From: Kaustia mangrovi
Lineage (GTDB): Bacteria; Pseudomonadota; Alphaproteobacteria; Rhizobiales; Im1
NCBI RefSeq assembly: GCF_015482775.1
Contig: NZ_CP058214.1
Span: forward strand, 3,214,501 to 3,278,500
DNA length: 64,000 bases
Direction: 5' to 3'
Of the stretch, positions 60,958-64,000 are shown piece by piece. Both the position numbers and the translations under genes were made by a program. The first letter of the stretch is position 1; the number at the start of each line of letters is the position of its first letter. The notes beneath the pieces were generated by a model. It saw nothing but the letters and a program-made list of their open reading frames with translations. It was not told the origin of the DNA and did no database searches.

Positions 60958-61896
60958 ATGAGCGAACCTCTATTCGCGCGCGTAGCCCTGATCGGGCTCG
61001 GCCTCATCGGGTCGTCGCTCTGCCATGCCATGCGCCGCGAGGGGCTCGCCGGCCACATTGCCGGTCATGCCCGCTCAGGCCGCACGCGCGAGACGGCCAT
61101 CGGGATCGGCCTTGTCGACAGCATCCACGAGACCGCCGCGGAGGCCGTACGCGATGCCGATCTCGTCGTGCTGTGCGTGCCCGTCGGCGTGTGCGGCGTG
61201 GTCGCCGAGGAGATTGCGGGCGCGCTCAAGCCGGGCGCGATCCTGACCGATGTCGGTTCGGTGAAGGGGGCGGTTGTGCGCGACGTCGCCCCCCATGTGC
61301 CGGATGGCGTTCATTTCGTGCCGGGCCATCCCATTGCGGGAACCGAGCAGTCCGGGCCGGAATCGGGCTTTGCGGAGCTGTTCGACGAGCGCTGGTGCAT
61401 TCTCACCCCGCCGCCCGGTGCCGACGAGGAGGCGGTCGCGCGGCTCGAGGCGTTCTGGCAGCGCTGCGGCAGCTCGGTGGAGCGCATGACGCCGGAGCAC
61501 CACGATCTGGTGCTCGCCATCGTGAGCCACGTGCCCCATCTCATCGCCTACAATATCGTGGGGACGGCGTCGGACCTGGAGACGGTCACGCAGTCGGAAG
61601 TCATCAAGTTCTCCGCCGGCGGGTTCCGCGACTTCACGCGTATCGCCGCCTCCGACCCGACCATGTGGCGCGACGTCTTCCTGCTCAACCGCGATGCGGT
61701 TCTGGAGACGCTCGGCCGTTTCTCTGAGGATCTCGCGGCCCTTCAGCGCGCGGTGCGTTGGGGCGACGGCGACACGCTGTTCAACCTGTTCACGAGAACC
61801 CGCGCGATCCGCCGCGGCATCATCGAGGCGCATCAGGACGCCCCCGCCGCCGACTTCGGGCGCCGTCACGGCAAGCAGGAACCTGGCGAGTCCTGA
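60958..61896 (+). CDS. tyrC: prephenate/arogenate dehydrogenase
   Basis: Oxidative decarboxylation in tyrosine synthesis. The N-terminal nucleotide fold has VALIGLGLIGSSLCHAMRRE, ILTDVGSVKGAVVRDVAPHV and HFVPGHPIAGTEQSGPESGF (the catalytic histidine), and the helical half has VLAIVSHVPHLIAYNIVGTA and GGFRDFTRIAASDPTMWRDV. 312 aa, no ACT domain, the cyclohexadienyl-dehydrogenase type. Last gene of the operon, convergent with TrcR. Confidence 0.93.
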   Translation: MSEPLFARVALIGLGLIGSSLCHAMRREGLAGHIAGHARSGRTRETAIGIGLVDSIHETAAEAVRDADLVVLCVPVGVCGVVAEEIAGALKPGAILTDVGSVKGAVVRDVAPHVPDGVHFVPGHPIAGTEQSGPESGFAELFDERWCILTPPPGADEEAVARLEAFWQRCGSSVERMTPEHHDLVLAIVSHVPHLIAYNIVGTASDLETVTQSEVIKFSAGGFRDFTRIAASDPTMWRDVFLLNRDAVLETLGRFSEDLAALQRAVRWGDGDTLFNLFTRTRAIRRGIIEAHQDAPAADFGRRHGKQEPGES

Positions 61897-61957
61897 GGGG
61901 CTGGCCGGTCTTGCTGGGTGGCGGGGCCATCCAGGCCCCGACTGGCGCCCTCTGGCC

Positions 61958-62773
61958 TTACCGCTTCTCTTCGTCGTCCTCGCCGGACGCTTCGCCGCTC
62001 TCCTCCTCGGAGGCGGGGGTGTTGCCGAAGACGGACTCCACGTCGTAGGCCGGTTCCTCCTCCTCGTCTGCCGGAGCGGGGGGCTGGGCATTGGGGAACA
62101 GCGACTCCGCCGTCGCGGGCGTCTCCTCGGCGGGCGGGGTGAGCTCGTCGAGCTCCGGCGCGGGCGTGCCGGCCTGGGTTTCCTCCGTGGGCAGCAGCGT
62201 TCCGGCCTTCTCCGCCTCGCGGCGGGCCTTCTCTTGCTCGCGGCGCACTTTCTCCGCGGCCTTCTGGACGGCGGCGTCGAGCTCGCCCTGCGAGCACAGG
62301 CCGAGCGTCACCGGATCCTTCGGCGTGATGTTGGGCGAGTTCCAGTGCGTGCGGTCGCGGATCGCCTGGATGGTCGGCTTGGTGGTGCCGACGAGCTTGA
62401 TGATCTGCGCGTCCGTCAACTCGGGGTGGTAGCGCAGGAGCCAGGCGATGGCGTCCGGCCGGTCCTGCCGGCGCGAGACCGGCGTATAACGCGGCCCCTG
62501 GCGGCGCTGGACCTCCGGCATGTCGATCTTGGGCTCGGCCAGCGCGAGCCGGTAGGACGGATCCTTCTGGGCGCGCTCGATCTCCTCGCGCGTCAGCTGG
62601 CCGTTGCTGACGGGATCCATGCCCTTGATGCCGGTCGCGACGTCACCATCGGCAATGCCCTTCACCTCCAGCACATGCAGGCCGCAGAACGCGGCGATCT
62701 GTTCGAAGGTAAGCGCGGTATTGTCGACCAGCCACACGGCGGTGGCCTTCGGCATCAGCGGAATTTTAGCCAT
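61958..62773 (-). CDS. trcR: cell-cycle transcriptional regulator TrcR (DUF1013)
   Basis: Conserved alphaproteobacterial regulator. The diagnostic N-terminus AKIPLMPKATAVWLVDNTAL, TFEQIAAFCGLHVLEVKGIA and the DPVSNGQLTREEIERAQKDP block are present, followed by a helix-turn-helix-like segment LTDAQIIKLVGTTKPTIQAI. The last 90 residues form a charged coiled coil (VQKAAEKVRREQEKARREAE) and an acidic low-complexity tail (EEEEPAYDVE..., ending SGEASGEDDEEKR). Some homologues lack such a tail. Confidence 0.92.
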   Translation of the reverse strand: MAKIPLMPKATAVWLVDNTALTFEQIAAFCGLHVLEVKGIADGDVATGIKGMDPVSNGQLTREEIERAQKDPSYRLALAEPKIDMPEVQRRQGPRYTPVSRRQDRPDAIAWLLRYHPELTDAQIIKLVGTTKPTIQAIRDRTHWNSPNITPKDPVTLGLCSQGELDAAVQKAAEKVRREQEKARREAEKAGTLLPTEETQAGTPAPELDELTPPAEETPATAESLFPNAQPPAPADEEEEPAYDVESVFGNTPASEEESGEASGEDDEEKR

Positions 62774-62934
62774 AGAAGCTCTCCTTCAGAACCTTCATGG
62801 GTTCTGCCCTGCATCCATCAACGATTTCAGGGGTTGTCTTAGCTGCCTATATAGTCGCGAACACCGCCTCTTGAAAAGCCCTTTCGGCACAGGAACCCTA
62901 CGAGAGCGTCATGGCCGGGCCGCCATGGCGTGCC

Positions 62935-63936
62935 TCACACGGTCAGCACGATCTTGCCGATATGGTCCTTCTCCTCGATACGCGCATGGCCGCTTGCGGC
63001 CTCCGCCAGCGGGAACTCGGAGTCGATCACCGGCGCAACGCGCCCGGCGGCCAGGAGCGGCCAGACCTTCTCCTCGAGCGCCTGCGCGATCTTCGCCTTC
63101 TCCGCGACCGTGCGTGGCCTGAGGGTCGAGCCGGTGATGGTGAGCCGGCTGCGCATCACGCGGTTGAAATCGAGCTCGGCGCGCGAGCCCTTGAGGAAGG
63201 CGATCAGCACGATCCGGCCGCTTTCGGCGGCAGCGGCGACGTCGCGCTCGATATAGTCGCCGCCCACCATATCGAGGATGACGTCGGCACCCTTGCCGCC
63301 GGTCACCTCCTTGACGACCTCGACATAGTCCTCGTCGCGATAGTTGATCGCCCGGTCGGCGCCGAGCGTCTCGCAGAAGGCGCATTTCTCGTCGGAGCCC
63401 GCCGTGACGAGAACTCTCGCGCCGAAGGCCTTGGCGAGCATGATGGCCGTCGTGCCGATGCCGCTCGAGCCGCCATGGACGAGGATGGTCTCGCCCTCGG
63501 CCAGCCGGCCGCGGTCGAACACATTGGTCCACACTGTGAAGAAGGTCTCCGGCAGGCTCGCGGCCTGAACCATGGTGAAGCCGTCGGGGACGGGCAGGGC
63601 ATTGGCCTCCGCGGCCACGCAATATTCCGCATAGCCACCTCCGGCAACCAGGGCGCAGACCGTGTCGCCGACGGAGAAGCGCTGCGTGCCGGAACCTGTG
63701 GCGACGACCTCGCCGGCAATTTCCAGTCCCGGCGTGTCCGGCGCGCCGGGCGGCGGCGGATAGAAGCCGCGGCGCTGGAAGACGTCCGGCCGGTTGATGC
63801 CGGCCGCGGCCACCTTGACGAGGATCTCGCCCTCACCCGGTGTGGGCACCGGGACCTCGCGCGGCTGCAGGACCTCGGGTCCGCCGGGCTCGGTGATCTT
63901 GATCGCCGTCATCGTTTCGGGCAGGGGCGCTGGCAT
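62935..63936 (-). CDS. NAD(P)H quinone oxidoreductase, PIG3/zeta-crystallin type (333 aa)
   Basis: Zinc-free medium-chain reductase. PGEGEILVKVAAAGINRPDV, QRRGFYPPPPGAPDTPGLEI, GGGYAEYCVAAEANALPVPD and the NADPH site ILVHGGSSGIGTTAIMLAKA; YRDEDYVEVVKEVTGGKGAD follows. The PPPGAPDTPGLEIAG block marks the PIG3 subgroup. GGAGAGCCCC precedes the ATG at 63936. The 64 bp beyond it hold no further gene. Confidence 0.92.
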   Translation of the reverse strand: MPAPLPETMTAIKITEPGGPEVLQPREVPVPTPGEGEILVKVAAAGINRPDVFQRRGFYPPPPGAPDTPGLEIAGEVVATGSGTQRFSVGDTVCALVAGGGYAEYCVAAEANALPVPDGFTMVQAASLPETFFTVWTNVFDRGRLAEGETILVHGGSSGIGTTAIMLAKAFGARVLVTAGSDEKCAFCETLGADRAINYRDEDYVEVVKEVTGGKGADVILDMVGGDYIERDVAAAAESGRIVLIAFLKGSRAELDFNRVMRSRLTITGSTLRPRTVAEKAKIAQALEEKVWPLLAAGRVAPVIDSEFPLAEAASGHARIEEKDHIGKIVLTV

Positions 63937-64000
63937 GGGGCTCTCCGGGATCGCGTTCGAGACGTGGATAGTTGATGATCTAGCGGTCCGAAGGCAGACT

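Overview
The window looks like chromosomal DNA of a GC-rich alphaproteobacterium, most likely of the Hyphomicrobiales (Rhizobiales). The signs are an aapJQMP general amino-acid ABC transporter, a TrcR (DUF1013) cell-cycle regulator, a PleC/DivJ/PdhS-like PAS histidine kinase, a tandem pair of Omp25/31-type beta-barrel proteins, a phasin, three tripartite or ABC uptake operons, a chorismate mutase-hisC-tyrC cluster, and a tRNA-His with A73 and no extra 5' G. No ribosomal RNA operon or CRISPR array is visible.

Layout. 1-2419: LysR regulator (cut by the window edge), EamA exporter and HdeD-like membrane protein. 2398-9283: malonate module, with frameshifted matB and the GntR regulator matR on the minus strand, and matP-matQ-matM (TRAP uptake) and matA (malonyl-CoA decarboxylase) on the plus strand. 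9449-17146: aminotransferase, a BDH2-like dehydrogenase with a methyltransferase and an exported hydrolase, a large PAS histidine kinase, and phasin. 17294-27168: tRNA-His carrying a 9.8-kb integrative element, bounded by a 49-bp direct repeat of the tRNA 3' part. It encodes a tyrosine integrase, an AlpA-type regulator, a candidate replication initiator, several small basic or zinc-ribbon proteins, a four-gene translationally coupled cassette with a phage-prohead-like motif, a hairpin-rich non-coding block and an unrecognised membrane protein beside the integrase.

27245-37767: GFA-like protein, frameshifted GH76-like glycosidase, then an apparent MocR regulon: aldehyde dehydrogenase, MocR regulator, PLP sulfur-amino-acid-type lyase and aapJQMP. 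An 18-bp motif is shared by the aldehyde dehydrogenase and lyase promoter regions. 37927-44911: DUF2189-type membrane protein, MarR-GST pair with palindromic operators, zinc alcohol dehydrogenase, methyltransferase, VOC protein, small coiled-coil and membrane proteins, and a second EamA transporter. 45187-47078: tandem porin-like proteins. 47273-50020: glycosyltransferases and a 2OG-Fe(II) oxygenase. 50366-54265: TAXI-type TRAP system. 54290-57886: class III aminotransferase, glycerate 2-kinase and GloB. 58087-61896: methyltransferase, then chorismate mutase, hisC and tyrC. 61958-63936: TrcR and a quinone oxidoreductase.

The most novel region is the tRNA-His element. It has the parts list of a phage satellite or small self-replicating integrative element: integrase, AlpA, a Rep-like protein and a prohead-like fragment, but no recognisable terminase, portal, capsid or tail genes. 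It also carries several small genes I cannot assign. The two one-base frameshifts (matB, GH76) and a 14-C tract should be checked against raw reads before biology is built on them.
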